NCBI RefSeq assembly: GCF_905475345.1
Contig: NC_066586.1
Location: forward strand, 8,159,400-8,223,399
Reading direction: 5' to 3'
From: Vespula vulgaris
Taxonomy: Eukaryota > Arthropoda > Insecta > Hymenoptera > Vespidae
Length of the DNA stretch: 64,000 nucleotides
Part shown: one piece after another, positions 12,481 through 24,700 of the stretch
How the letters are laid out: each line of letters opens with the position of its first letter
Numbering within the stretch: position 1 is the first letter of the stretch
Notes under the pieces: model-generated
The model's input: the letters and a program-made list of their open reading frames with translations, nothing else
Databases searched by the model: none
What the model was told of the DNA's origin: nothing
Program-made: the position numbers and the translations under genes

Positions 12481-15400
12481 AAAATAACACCTGTTCAACG
12501 GTAATTAAACGGAATGGAACGGGAGTTCACGTTGTTATGCTACGTTCTTACCTAGAAACAACAAAATAAGAATTTCTATCAATTATGGTACATCCTGGTC
12601 GTAGCGTACCAACGATATTTTACAGCGTCGCCAAGGAGTACTTCAAAATCAATTTTGTTAGTGGATATAATAACTATAATAGCGGCGAATTAGCGTCGTG
12701 AGCACGCGCGCACGCAGAAGCGAAGAGGTACGTAACGTGCCATCCGCCAGCTGGAAAAGATTAATGCGATCCAATTTAACGACGAACTCTCGTAGATCGG
12801 TACGGCAGTTCGCTTATAGCACAGTGTATTAATCATTCTAATATTTCCTGGAAACGATAAAGTTTAGGAAAGTTGTGAAAGATTTTTCTTTCCTTTCCAT
12901 TTTTTTCTTTTTTTTTTTTTGTTGAAAAAGAGTAAGAATTAGAATTGGCGAAAACGTCAAAAATACCGTGCGTTTCTTCCCAAGTTTCCCATGATCGTTC
13001 ACCGTGAAGGAGTTATTAGATTTTCAGCGATTAGCCCCGTGTAAAGCATTCGCCTTACCGCCGGGCTCATTGCCATTTATCAGGCAAAAGAGTGACTCTG
13101 TACATGGTCTTACGCCACGAGAAAGATGTGTGTGTATTTGTATATATAAATATATATATATATGTATATATATATAGAGAGAGAGAGGGAAGAAGCCGAA
13201 TGATTAATAGATACGATCGCATTGAACCGACGCAGAACAGGGCGCGCACATCGTCGGGGTCGCTCCTCTTGGGAAACGACGAAGACGACGAAGATGAAGA
13301 CAAACCGGTAGTCATGCTTTCGAACATAAAGATCCTCGCTTCGTGCTCTCCAACCGTACAAACTAATCACATTTGAGATGCGTTAAACCGTTTCCACGTT
13401 GTGAGAAAAAATGGCAAAAAGATAATTTTCTCGCTGGTTACTCTAGGGGAGATCGTGTATCTTGAATGTTTTTTTCCTTCTTCTTCTTCCCTTTTTTTTT
13501 GGAGTTTTCTCATTCTTTCCCATAGCTTCCTTCCCACAATAATATTATAGAAACAACCGTTGTTCCCATATGTATATATATATAATATATTATATATATA
13601 TAGCCTGTATGATTTTCAAATATGTCGATGTTTTTATTACACGATATTATTCCTTAGTTAATTTTCATCGTTTAATTATAAACTCGTAAGATGAAAAATA
13701 CATTTTCATTGAAAAACAAAAATACAAAATCTTTAAAAAAGTTCTTGTACGCATTGAAACGAATTAAATACGAAAGAAATAATACATGGAAGAGAAGTAT
13801 CAAAGGGTAGAATCGAAACTAAACGAAACGCTCGACGGAATTCGCGTGGTAGAGCCACGTGTGGAAAAGGGGGAAGGATAGAAATCGGTGATCGTAACGT
13901 TCAGACTTTCGATCGATGTTCGAAGAGAGATCCACAGAAGCAACCTGAAAAGAAGCTTTTATTCGCTCGTTCCTCTCTTGCAAAGAGAGAATCTGCATAT
14001 CGTCTCGGACTGTATAAGGGTCCGACCGTCGTGCCCTTGACTGACGGCACAATCCTCGATTCTTCCTCGATATCGAGAGGAACTCTCCGATCTTTCGACG
14101 GGTAGAACGTAACTGACGAAGATAGAAAGAGAAGAAGAAAGAAAAGAAGAAGAAGAAAAAGATAGAGAAAAAAATACAAGATAGAAGAAGAAGAAGAAGA
14201 AGAAAAACGGAGGACGTCGTCTTTGGATGTTGGACATACGGTCAGCTCGAAGGTCCTTGATTATACGCTTTTGCTGCATAGAACTACTAGAAGAAAGAGC
14301 AAGAAAGAAAGAAAGAGAGAGAGAGAGAGCAAGGATAAGACGAATGCAAATGTCCGAGCTTCGTAGATCGGGAATACGCGACAAACTCGCCCGGAAGATA
14401 TCTTGGCTCTTTTAGTTAGCAGATGCCGCGAGATACCGAGGAGATTCTTCTCTCTTCTTCTTCTTTAGTTTCTCTTACACGCTTCTCGAAAGTTACTTTC
14501 GTAGAGGAAGAAGAATAGAAGACGTTACATAGATCGGTTCACGACCGTTTTAGAAAAAAAGAGAGAGAGAAGAAAGAAAAAACTGTTTTGTATTTTACTA
14601 TTATTCGTACGAGTTATCGATCGATTTGAAAGAGAAAGAAAGAGAGAGGGAGAAGGAGAGAGACGCAGATATTTTTCGCGTGCACGCGTGCCAGCACTGC
14701 AGCCATGCAGGATCGATGAAAGGAAACGAGGAACCGGTTACGAGCCTATCGTGCGCCGGATTCTAAGCCGATTTTTTTCGATTTCGGGATTTCTTTGCAT
14801 ATGGTCGTAACACCGGGTCGCTTTTCCTAATGTCTATTCACGTTGTATCATTCCTTTGAAAAATTTTTCTTTATACGAATATAAACTTAGGGAATAATTT
14901 AACTTTAATTGATATTCACCTAAGTAAAATTTCTCGTATTCTCAACGTAGCGTATTTTCTTTATCATCGGGCAAACATAATTATGATTATTTTTTATTAA
15001 TATTAATTATTGATTAATCTTTTTATTGGTTAATCTAACGAAAAATAATATAATTTGTAAGTGGACAATTGTAAGTAAATAAACTGTATCTTCTAAATGG
15101 TTAAAATTAGAAAACAATGTAACATTAACAAATTAAAAATAGAAAATTTGTAACAAAAATGTTTCAAGTCAAAATTAAATGGTATACGATTCATAGTATG
15201 TAAATAATTTTATGCATTTTTATGTATTGGTGTATTAGAAAAATGCAACTGCATCTTTTCTTTTAATGGAAAGTTATATTTTTGATTGCAACATTTGATG
15301 CAGTTTTTTATGTTCTACATAAAAGTATTAACTTACTTATGCCCAAAATTTACACGTTAGAAAATTATCACTCGAGACACCCTGCATATATATATATATT

Positions 15401-15867
15401 TATTTATTTATTTAACGAAATAGTAAATAAAGAACGATCCTACAAATATAAAGAATGATCTCTAGACATCTTCACCGAAGAAACTTTCTACATTTCAAAT
15501 CAAACTTAGTCGATAATTCGAACGACATATATCTAATAAATTATACCTTATATCATCCACATAAAATATCTTTTTCTAATTATACACAAACCTACGATTC
15601 TTTAATTAATATTAAATTCTCGAGTAATTCTTGCCTTATTTCATTAACTCGATGAAATAATAAACAACGATCGTACGGATACAAATTTGATATCTTTAAT
15701 TAAGAATGATCGTTACGTTATAATAACCATGTAAGATAAAAATACAGAATGTATTAATTAGAAACGATGATGGATAAAAATTTGTAGAAAGATAGATTAT
15801 CAAAGATGAACCGAATTCCACGTCGATGTATCGAAATTCTCGAGTAGCGTCGTCATCTTCGTCTTCG

Positions 15868-15870
15868 TTT

Positions 15871-15901
<31 letters not shown>

Positions 15902-15902
15902 T
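15868..15902. repeat. GTC/GAC trinucleotide repeat
   Basis: A run of GTC units with a TTC-rich lead-in. It would encode poly-Asp on the minus strand, but no gene context supports translation. Confidence 0.85.
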
Positions 15903-17660
15903 GTCTCTAAGCAATACCTATCTCGCGCGAGACTTCAACGTGTGAAAGGACGTTAAGTCCGGGCGAATCGGTTTCTAAGGAGAGATAGAAGAGAAAGCCT
16001 GAGAACGTAAGAACGGAGAACGTCCGGAGAACCGGCAACGCGCCCCATCCAGAGTATCCTGATGCAAAGTAACAGAAACTCGAGAAACGGACCTCGATCG
16101 AGTCCGCGGAATGTTCGAGATAACGATCGAGCTACAACTATTGCACTTACGAGCATGGATGGGATTTAAATATATCGCGAATACCATCGTGATCTCGTGG
16201 TATAGTATAATCTATGCGAATAATTAACAAGAGAAATAAAATCAAGAACATTGATTATAAATTGAATGAAAATGTGTACATAGTTAAAACCTGTTTGTAA
16301 TAAACGCTATTACATTATTATTTTTATTTCTAAAAATCGGCCATTTGCATTTTATGAAATTTCCCGCCAATTCTTGTCGTTCCTTTAAAATCGATAAAAA
16401 TAATACGCAAACTCCGCGTAAACAAAACTATAAGCATACGAGTTCGATCGATTTTCTTAAATTACGATAATGAGTATATCGATGATTTACAAACGCATTC
16501 GTCTAATCTCATTAATCGTTCTTTCACTTTCTTCCTTCGAGTTACTGAAAGGAGAATGCGAGTGTTGTTATACACACGTATCTCCTGCATGTATGTAGAT
16601 ATACCTCGACACGTTTACTAGCACGTATATGTATATACACGGAACGTTACTATAATACAAACTACTCATGGTCATTAAGGTAAAGCGTGGGAATATAATT
16701 CATACTTAACTTCGTTATATCGTAGATCTTAATCTACGCGAATTTAACAAGATAACGATGACTATTTCAACTATCGTCACGCCTTCCTCTCGAATTAAAA
16801 TTTCTTTCAATTTGATCATCGTCTTTCGATGAAAGTTATCGAATAAACATAACTCCGGATGAAAGTTACAGTAACGCAATTAGATCGAAAAAAGAAAGAA
16901 AAAAAAAATAAAAAAAAAAATAAAATGGCGATAGAGAAGAAAAGAAAAAAAGATAAACATGAAATAAAGAAAGAAAACAAAAAAGTAAAATTCGCGTTAA
17001 ATACGTACGTACTTACTTATTTATGTAAATTGGAAAAGTCAGAGTAATGAAAGCACGCACGAATGTTTAGGTTGGTATACGAAGGGAGAAGGTTCGGTGG
17101 CGAGGGCGCGTAGGGCAGACGGCTTCCTGGAAAGCAAGCTCGGACACCTGTCCCTCAGTGGTTGTCAACTTCCAAATCGAAAGAAGAAATCAAACGAAAG
17201 AAATTAAGAAATGTTATGAGAACCACTGCACTGGTAACACCACCACGTGCATCTCCGCATCCGAGTTATCTTCGAAACGTCATTCGCGAACGTGTTGCAT
17301 ATCGTAAGATATTCCTTGGTCCCTTCTACCCTCTGCTACCACCCCCACCCCTTACCACGAGTGTACCGTAGCGAGTTTTGGCGGGTAAATTCGAAATCGT
17401 TCGCTCGAGATTCTCCAATTACATTCCTCGATAAATTACCATTTCGATATCATAACGAGTGACGAGTCGAAAGATCGAGCGATATTTTTCATCGATTTAT
17501 TTCATCGAGAAAGAAGTTTGGTAAGGAAAGAATTTTTGCGAGAGAGGATGCGTATCGAGAGTTTCTTGGGTTGGTCGATATTTTCGAGAAAGGTAGTAGG
17601 TAATCGAAGGCAAACGCAGCAATGTCCGACGTTGCTACGGAATACTAATGCGTGATCGGG

Positions 17661-17772
17661 GAGAGAAAGAGTGCGAGAGAGAGAGAGAGAGAGAGAGAAT
17701 ACTGTACCTTTCTCTGGGTCTCTTTCTTTCTCTTTCTTTCTCTCTCTCTCTCTATCTATCTATCTATATATA

Positions 17773-17816
<44 letters not shown>
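17661..17816. repeat. Compound GA - CT - TATC - TA microsatellite
   Basis: A (GA)n tract is followed by a CT-rich tract and then a long (TA)n tract. The neighbouring GA and CT tracts are complementary and could pair as a hairpin. Long open frames across it are repeat artefacts. Confidence 0.95.
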
Positions 17817-17817
<1 letters not shown>

Positions 17818-18045
17818 TTTCCTCTTTCTCGAGAAAGAGAAAAGAAGTCAAAACGACACGACGCGCGCCGGCGTCATTGAAACCGACCTGTTGCCTAGCC
17901 ACCACTATGCGACCACCTCCCTACATACACGCTTTCTCGAAACACTGCGCACACTCGCGAGCTTTTCATACTTTCCGCGGTTTCGTTCTCCTACTAAGGA
18001 TAAAAGAAGACGACACAACGGACACAACAATGATAAATCACTTAC

Positions 18046-18154
18046 CGGACACATTTGGTAGAAATGAGAAAAGGAGCAACAGCACCGTTGGAAAGCACAC
18101 GCTCCTGCTCGAATTGTAATCCAATTTACGTCGTGGCAGCAGCAGCATCAACAT
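18046..18154 (-). CDS. Probable first coding exon of a secreted or membrane protein gene (partial, rest not found)
   Basis: On the minus strand a start codon at 18,154-18,152 in good context (ACGGCACC before ATG) opens a 36-codon segment ending at a consensus donor, G|GTAAGTGA, immediately left of 18,046, in phase 1. An in-frame stop (18,187-18,185) lies just upstream, so this is the true frame start. The peptide begins MLMLLLPRRK and continues to a hydrophobic stretch, FPTVLLLLFSFLPNVSG, typical of a signal peptide with an extended n-region or of a signal anchor. The exon sits in a local GC- and CpG-rich patch with a CT tract (transcript sense) about 80 bp upstream. I do not recognise the family, and downstream exons were not found, as expected for genes with very long first introns such as many insect cell-surface proteins. 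It could be a chance frame, but four independent signals agree. Confidence 0.55.
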
Positions 18155-18226
18155 GGTGCCGTCGATTTTATCCACATACGTCGATTAGACACACACTCAT
18201 CGGGCCTCCTGCGTGCACACACTGAC

Positions 18227-18234
<8 letters not shown>

Positions 18235-18284
<50 letters not shown>

Positions 18285-18305
18285 CCGATGGAAAAGGAAA
18301 ATAAA

Positions 18306-18345
<40 letters not shown>
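18235..18345. repeat. GA microsatellite pair upstream of the minus-strand exon
   Basis: About 24 GA units at 18,235-18,282, then a second interrupted GA tract at 18,308-18,345. Their position just before the leftward start codon at 18,154 suggests a promoter or leader location; whether GAGA-factor-type proteins bind it is inference. Confidence 0.9.
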
Positions 18346-18346
<1 letters not shown>

Positions 18347-19389
18347 TAGTAGAGAAAGAAGAAATATAGAAAGAAGGAAAGATCGACAGGGATAAAAGAT
18401 AAAGGATAAAGCACACTTCTCTTCACTCGATTATAAGACACGCGTACCACCTCTTGATCCAACGCATCGTTCGTTTCGTCCTTTTCTTCTTATTACTTTC
18501 GTGTTACGTCCAAAAACAAACGAGCAGCGACAGTATGTAGCACGTTCGCGCGCACGACAGTACGAGAAAAAAGCATGCGTCGATCGTACACGACACGACC
18601 GCGTCCGAAACACTTCTGGGATCCCCTATTGTTCCCTTAACGCGCTGAAAGTAGTTCCCCGGATGCGCGCGCACCTGCCTCCGGCAGTGTATCCTTACGC
18701 CGTGCCGCAATGGCCGGCACCATCGACCAATCACCATCCATGTATGCTGGAACGAGCGTGCACCACGCTCTACCTTCAGAGTTCTATCCTACTCTCGCGT
18801 TTTTTTCGAATTTCGCCACGGTTCGTATTTATCTCCGCTTTGTTGTTATTTGTTTCTTTTGTCATGTTTTTATTTATATCATATTCGACATATTTCGAGG
18901 ACGTTGAGATGATTTAAATGTTGTTATTATTATACCTTCAGCAAAATGCGAATTGTTAATAACGTTAAAATTAGTTTTATTCGAAATAATTACTCGAAAT
19001 TTGCGCAAAAATGAGGATAATTGAAAGTACGCGTTACTCCTGGATCCTTAATGAGTCAAGCCTCGTTATAAAGGATGCGATAGATGCTTTAATTATGTAT
19101 TTCCTTTTACCCTTTCCTTCTTATCGGGACATTGCGTTGATCTCATGTGAACGAACAACGAAACATCGTTGATCTAATTGTCTTGCTAACAAGTGCGTTA
19201 ATTAGCGCACGCGGAGAAAAGATTCTTTAACAAGCGCCGCCTTGCACGGCGATTGCTTTCCGATTACTTTCTATTTCGTTACGTAAAGTCGCGAGAAAGA
19301 TACGTACGACTCATTGGAACGAGGAAAGCATTTTGTTATCCTATTTCTATGTCAACCATCTGCTAAGACATTTTTTAAATGCCACGTTT

Positions 19390-19790
19390 TTTGACTTGCG
19401 AACTCGGTCAAGATTAGAAACGATTTTATAAACGATTTTACTTTCAATATGTAAAAACTCTATTACTCGTTTCGAGACAAAATTTAAATCTGTTAAATTA
19501 AACCAGGAGACGTTTCAAATTTACAATCTTTAAACTTTCCAAAGGTCAATCATTGTTAGAAATAATTTTCCAAAGATATCTTGGATTAATTTCGTATTGC
19601 TCGTAGAGATGACACGACGCAACTTTTGTTACTCGTTTCGAAGTAAAAAATAAATCTACGCCAACCATCCGTCGACGAAATTTGTTAAATGTAACATTTT
19701 TAAACTATCAAGTACAGTCAAGATTAGAAACGATTTTATATATTGATCTCGAATCAATTTTGTACGAATTGAGAACCAACGAGATTTATA
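19390..19790. repeat. Degenerate tandem repeat, unit about 168 bp
   Basis: The 24-mer starting GTCAAGATTAGAAACG occurs at 19,407 and again at 19,717; a diverged version (GTCAATCATTGTTAGAAA) sits near 19,546. The box ACTCGTTTCGA recurs at about 19,464 and 19,630. Together these indicate roughly two and a half old tandem copies. Confidence 0.55.
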
Positions 19791-20718
19791 TGTAAAACAA
19801 TATTACGAAATTTCTGTTAGCCTTTTCAAAAATAACATATAAATCGTCGTAATTTCAAGGGACGACAGCGAGACAGAGTTGACAAACGATCGAAGAAAAT
19901 TTTTTTTTCTCTCCTTTCGGAAATAACTATTGGTGTTATGCATCGAACTGAAGGCGCTAGAAAATTCCAACCAGTAGCGTGCTGGAGCAAGAGTCGCGAG
20001 TGCTCGTAGGATCATTAATTAACCTTCCATCCCTTGATTGCGTGTAAAGCGAAATTCATCGCCGGCGTTAACTGCCTCACGGTATGGTCGGTACCTTAAC
20101 GAATACAAATGCGAAATTATAATTTCGCAGTCCTCTCCGCGAGTTTCTACAGAGATACGACGAGCCTTTACGAATTGCCTCGCCCTTTGTATGTAGAAAT
20201 ATACGCGGTATAGCAATCGTTAGTTCTTATTCTTATCGAAAGCATCGGCTTCGTCATCATAAAATCGTGAATTTGCATTTGTAAGGTCATTCAATGTGTT
20301 ATTATATCAACGCTGGTAACGGCACACGATATTCCGTTTCATTCAAAAGATTTATCATCTCGTATGATCTCGTATAAGATCCTGCATAAATAATCCAGAT
20401 GAATCCGGAGAAAAAAGTTACAAAACTAATTTGGAACGATCTGTTTTATCTTGGGATACGTATGAACATAAATGATTTAATGGCTCGATGACTCGTTTTC
20501 TTGCAGCTAGTATGACTTTGCTTCAAAGACGTAATTATCCTATTTTACGAGTTGCCTTACCTTTTAATCTACTTTCACTTCGGATATATTTAAATGGTAT
20601 TTCAGAGTCTTCACAGCATCTATTTGCTCAAAGAATCATTATTCTACGTTGTTCAGACGACGTATTTTGTTAAATCGATAGTTAGGCACACGTGCGTTTC
20701 ATTGTGCCATTCGTAAGA

Positions 20719-20839
20719 ATGTCGGATTCTACACTGGGATCTACCGAGGAAAAGAAACTTCACGATTTGAGCAAGAAGATCGTGGAAATTAAAAAGAAGA
20801 TACAATTGTCAGGTATTAATAATATTAGATTCGTATCGA

Positions 20840-20891
<52 letters not shown>

Positions 20892-21697
20892 AGATAACTT
20901 CGACGAACATGAAAAGGATACTTTCCTTCTATTAAATGTTACAAAAAGAGAGAGTTAAAAAGAGAAAAAGAAACAAAAAAAGAAATAAGAAAGAAGATCG
21001 TCGATCGAATGGCGGCACTACATACGAAGACACAGGATGCCAGCAATCGTCAGACGATTATCTTACTTGGAGAGTTCGAAAGAGTGACAAGTGGCAGGAA
21101 GAGGTTTTTTCCTCAAACACTTGCTTCGTGTATCGATTATAATACGTTCAATCGACATGCACGAACTTTAATTTCCGGATCAGTTTCGATAAAATAATAA
21201 TAATACTCCTTTAAATAATAATTATCTTTTCATGATCGCATTCTTCGTTTTTATTTCGATACAATTAAACCATTTCGTACGAATGAAAAATATTGTTTTA
21301 TTCCAAATTAAGAAACATAAAATGGATCGATTGAAAACGTTAACACGGAATAAAAATATTTTCTTTTTCAATTATTATAATAGGAAGACAGAAATGAGAT
21401 TTGAAAAAAAAAGAAAAGAAAATTTATATTCGAATTTTCAGAGGCAAAGATCGAATTATTGTATCACTGATGGTTCTAGAATATAGTTATTTATTTTTTG
21501 GTTCTAGTCTTCTCACTTTTTATACATCCCTCGAATAGTTTCCATCGAGTAGCTACACTTGCTTAGCAAGACGAAGACAACCTGTCATTAGCGAATACCC
21601 TCCAGCTATGCGCTCATCTCTTTTGCAGAAAATGGCAACGACAATTTAATCGTTTTTCGGCGGATTCGCGAAGAGAAAAGAATATCTCTTTCTCTCC

Positions 21698-21739
<42 letters not shown>

Positions 21740-24700
21740 TTCGCGTAGCTTCCTTGTTTCCTCGTAGTTAGCTCTGTCGCAAGCGCGCTCTATTATCACG
21801 AAATACCCTTTTCAACGATCCTAGACATTCCTTCATCGAAATCCAGGAAATCGTTTCCAACGATACGAATATAAGGTCGATAATGCGCAAGAATATACCT
21901 TGATGTAACAACGACGAACGCAAAAAAGCATAATTTTAATTTAAGAAATGATGGCCTTTCATAATATTCTTTTCGATTAATTTTCTTAATATCAGTTATC
22001 ATAATGTTTCGAAAGTTTGTATATCTATTAGTTATTATTACGATCGCTAAATTGTTCAAAGTTCATCATATTTCTCTCTTTTTTTTCTTTTTTCACAGAG
22101 GGACAGAGGAAGGCTAACTTTGAAGAAACCGAAACAAAAAAGCATGAAAATGCAGAAAAAATTATCTCCCTGAGGAAAGATATAAAAGAGTTATATGTCG
22201 AATATTCTAAAGTTAAAAACGTAAGAATTTTAAGTTAAAGTATCAATTGTTCAATGCGTATTAATAATAAATCTAACGTTTTTAAGAACGATGATGCAGC
22301 TGAAAGAACGGCTCAAATCAGTCGTGAAACTTCGGCTGTTATAAGAAAACGTGGCTTGGACGAAGCAATAAAAAAGATCAATGAAGAGAACATACGATTG
22401 AGAAAAATGAAAGATTTATTAAGATATCAATCTGATAAGGTAAGAAATCGATAAGATTCGATATCATAAATCGATAAGATCGTATAGCATTAATTTAAAA
22501 ATCACGTTTGTTTCATCAGCAAAGGCAAAAATTGGAAATATTATTACAAGAACACGAAAAATTATTAAGAGAAAATAAACGGAAGATATTTAAAAGGAAA
22601 TTAGAAGATCCTTTGAAAAAGGTATAAACTTGTTTCCTTTATCGAGTTAATAATAATAATCATCGATTTGATCGAAACTCTTAATTTTCGCTAGAAAAGA
22701 GAATGTCTGGAGGTTCAACTTGAACGAATGAGAATGCTGATAATAAAAGCAAACATAGTTCGAAGAAAATATAAATCCGTATATTGCAAATTGAAACAAA
22801 GATCAGTTTCTTACGCTTCCTCGTTGAAGGAATTAGAAGATGATATAAAGGAACATGAAAATGAAATGAAACGTTTACGAGTAAGTTAATACCTTACAAT
22901 TAACGAAAATTTAATGAAATGTTAGATCAGATATATTAGAAATTAAATTAATTGTATTTAGATAGTAAAGGAAGAAGCTATCGAATTGAGATATAACATG
23001 CAAGAAAAACTCGTGAAGCAAGAAATCGAGATAGTGAACAATAGTAACGAACAAGAGAGTATTATTCAAGATTACAGGTTCGTATAAAAATATGTTAGAT
23101 AAAAATATTATGTTAGAAAATGATGTGATTTTTTTCATAAAAATTCATATAGATACTTTAGATTTTATTCTATTCGAATTTGAAGGCAACGTGTCAAGGA
23201 AAGAAAAGCTGAATTAGAAAGATTAGAAAGAATGATCTTTCCTGCTCGTCCACGAGAGGATTACGATTCTGTATCAACAATGATTTATGGACAAGATGCA
23301 AAGAACGAAATAACAAAGAAAGAATTGACACGATTGGAGGAAGCGTTTGCCAAGCTACGCAACGTTACCGGTGTCTCCATGTCGGAGGACATTTTAAACC
23401 GGTTTCTAGGACAACAGACGACCAAAGAGAATCTTCAAAAAATGAGGACCAACATGGAGGATGAAAAAATGGATCTCGACAGGAAAAGACAAGAGTTGTT
23501 GAGCGAGATCGAAACTCGAAAATTTACCGAAACGAAAAATGCCGAAGAGTGAGTTTTATTTATAGATACTATTTAGGAAATTCAGTTTACCAGATTTATA
23601 AAAAAAGAGAAAAAAAGCAACGATAAAAAAAAATTGATTATAGAAACGCCGAAGAGACAGAGAAATTCAATAAAAAAATGGAGGAGGAACGTGCCCGCCA
23701 GAAGAAAGCAGAAACTGAGTGCGAACGAATCGGAGAACTTTTGAAGCAAATAGCCAAAGTATTAGGAAAATTGTTCGATAAATTGCAAGTGAGTAATAGC
23801 TTTTAAAACACGATGCTAATTATAAAAGAAATTTCAACATTTTGATTATCGACGAGTACCATTCTCCGTTTTCTCGATCATAATCTAAACGCCGTAGGCG
23901 TAGCATGCAACCGGTAAGTTATTATCTTACAGTAATCGCTCATAAATATGTATCGATCGATTGTATTTGAGACAAGTAGAAGCAATACTGGAATTATATT
24001 TATACGTGCGTGTATTATACGACGTATACGATTAATGTGTATTAAAGAAAAAGAAAAAAAAAAAAGGAAAAGCAAAAAAAAAAAACTTCAAAATTCTAAA
24101 GTTTAAAGTTCAATGTTACGAAGAGAACAAAGGTCATTTGGAGTATCTTTGTCCTTAATGCGATTTTTCTATCTAAATAATTTAACATTCAAAAGACAGG
24201 ACTTTCTAATGTATCCCTTTATAAATTATTCCTACAGAATGCCAATCTTTTTATCTCGAAATCAAAGAAAATAATCTTTCGAATATCACGACGAGATAGA
24301 TCGACGACTAATCGTATGCGTATCTCACACGAAGAACGCTTAACGTATTCGAAGCACGATTGTAAAACCCTACGAAGAATTAACACGTCGGTCATGAAAG
24401 GCATTCCGAAAATCGAATCGACCCTTTGGTATACACGCATCGAAGCGAAGGTTCGATGGAAATAACGTGTAGATGACTAATTAAATTAGTGAAACCATCT
24501 TTAATGACGTCCACAGCTATAAATGGGCTTCTCTTCGTACGTTAGAACCAAACATTTATCCTTTGAGTTTAACATCCTGAAAGTAAGCCTATATATCGAG
24601 AACCGATGGATTTTCTTTCGAACTGCTTCCGAGCTGTAATTCTCACCTTGTCGCGATGCATTAACACCTTCGTACTCGATCGAAAACAAACAGTTCGGTA

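Larger units (their letters stand above)
6991..18045. other. Gene-empty stretch, probably first intron of the minus-strand gene
   Basis: I found no exon with coding-like composition on either strand. It contains a degenerate tandem repeat (12,100-12,480), a possible transposon end near 15,371, GAA/GA runs (14,120-14,200; 14,300-14,335), a GTC trinucleotide run around 15,868-15,902, and a compound CT-TA repeat at 17,661-17,816. CpG-rich pieces near 8,500-8,830, 10,800-11,090 and 13,200-14,100 stay open on several frames only because they are GC-richer. Later exons of the gene starting at 18,154 could be hidden here or lie beyond position 1. Confidence 0.5.
18155..20718. other. Intergenic or promoter region between divergent genes
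   Basis: Candidate shared upstream region of the minus-strand exon at 18,154 and plus-strand ODAD3 at 20,719. Its left part (to about 18,900) is CpG-rich and contains GA tracts at 18,235-18,282 and 18,301-18,345, which read as CT in the leftward transcript and could be 5' UTR or GAGA-type promoter sequence. The right part is AT-richer and includes a degenerate tandem repeat at 19,390-19,790. No coding exon is supported. Confidence 0.45.

Noticed and set aside
13959..14384. 141-codon minus-strand open frame
   Set aside because: Contains long Phe and Ser/Leu runs from GAA and GA repeats; no coding signature.
17648..18119. Plus-strand open frames of 137-155 codons
   Set aside because: Translation is mostly the GA/CT/TA compound repeat; the only plausible coding signal here is on the opposite strand (18,046-18,154).
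18501..18917. 138-codon plus-strand open frame ending in a hydrophobic segment
   Set aside because: No recognisable family, several frames open in a CpG-rich patch, and its tail is AT-rich intergenic-like sequence; more likely promoter DNA of the neighbouring gene.
24501..24689. Minus-strand segment ending ACAAG|GTGAGA inside ODAD3 intron 8
   Set aside because: The donor is good but the short peptide has no recognisable features and lies antisense in a repeat-bearing intron; probably chance.
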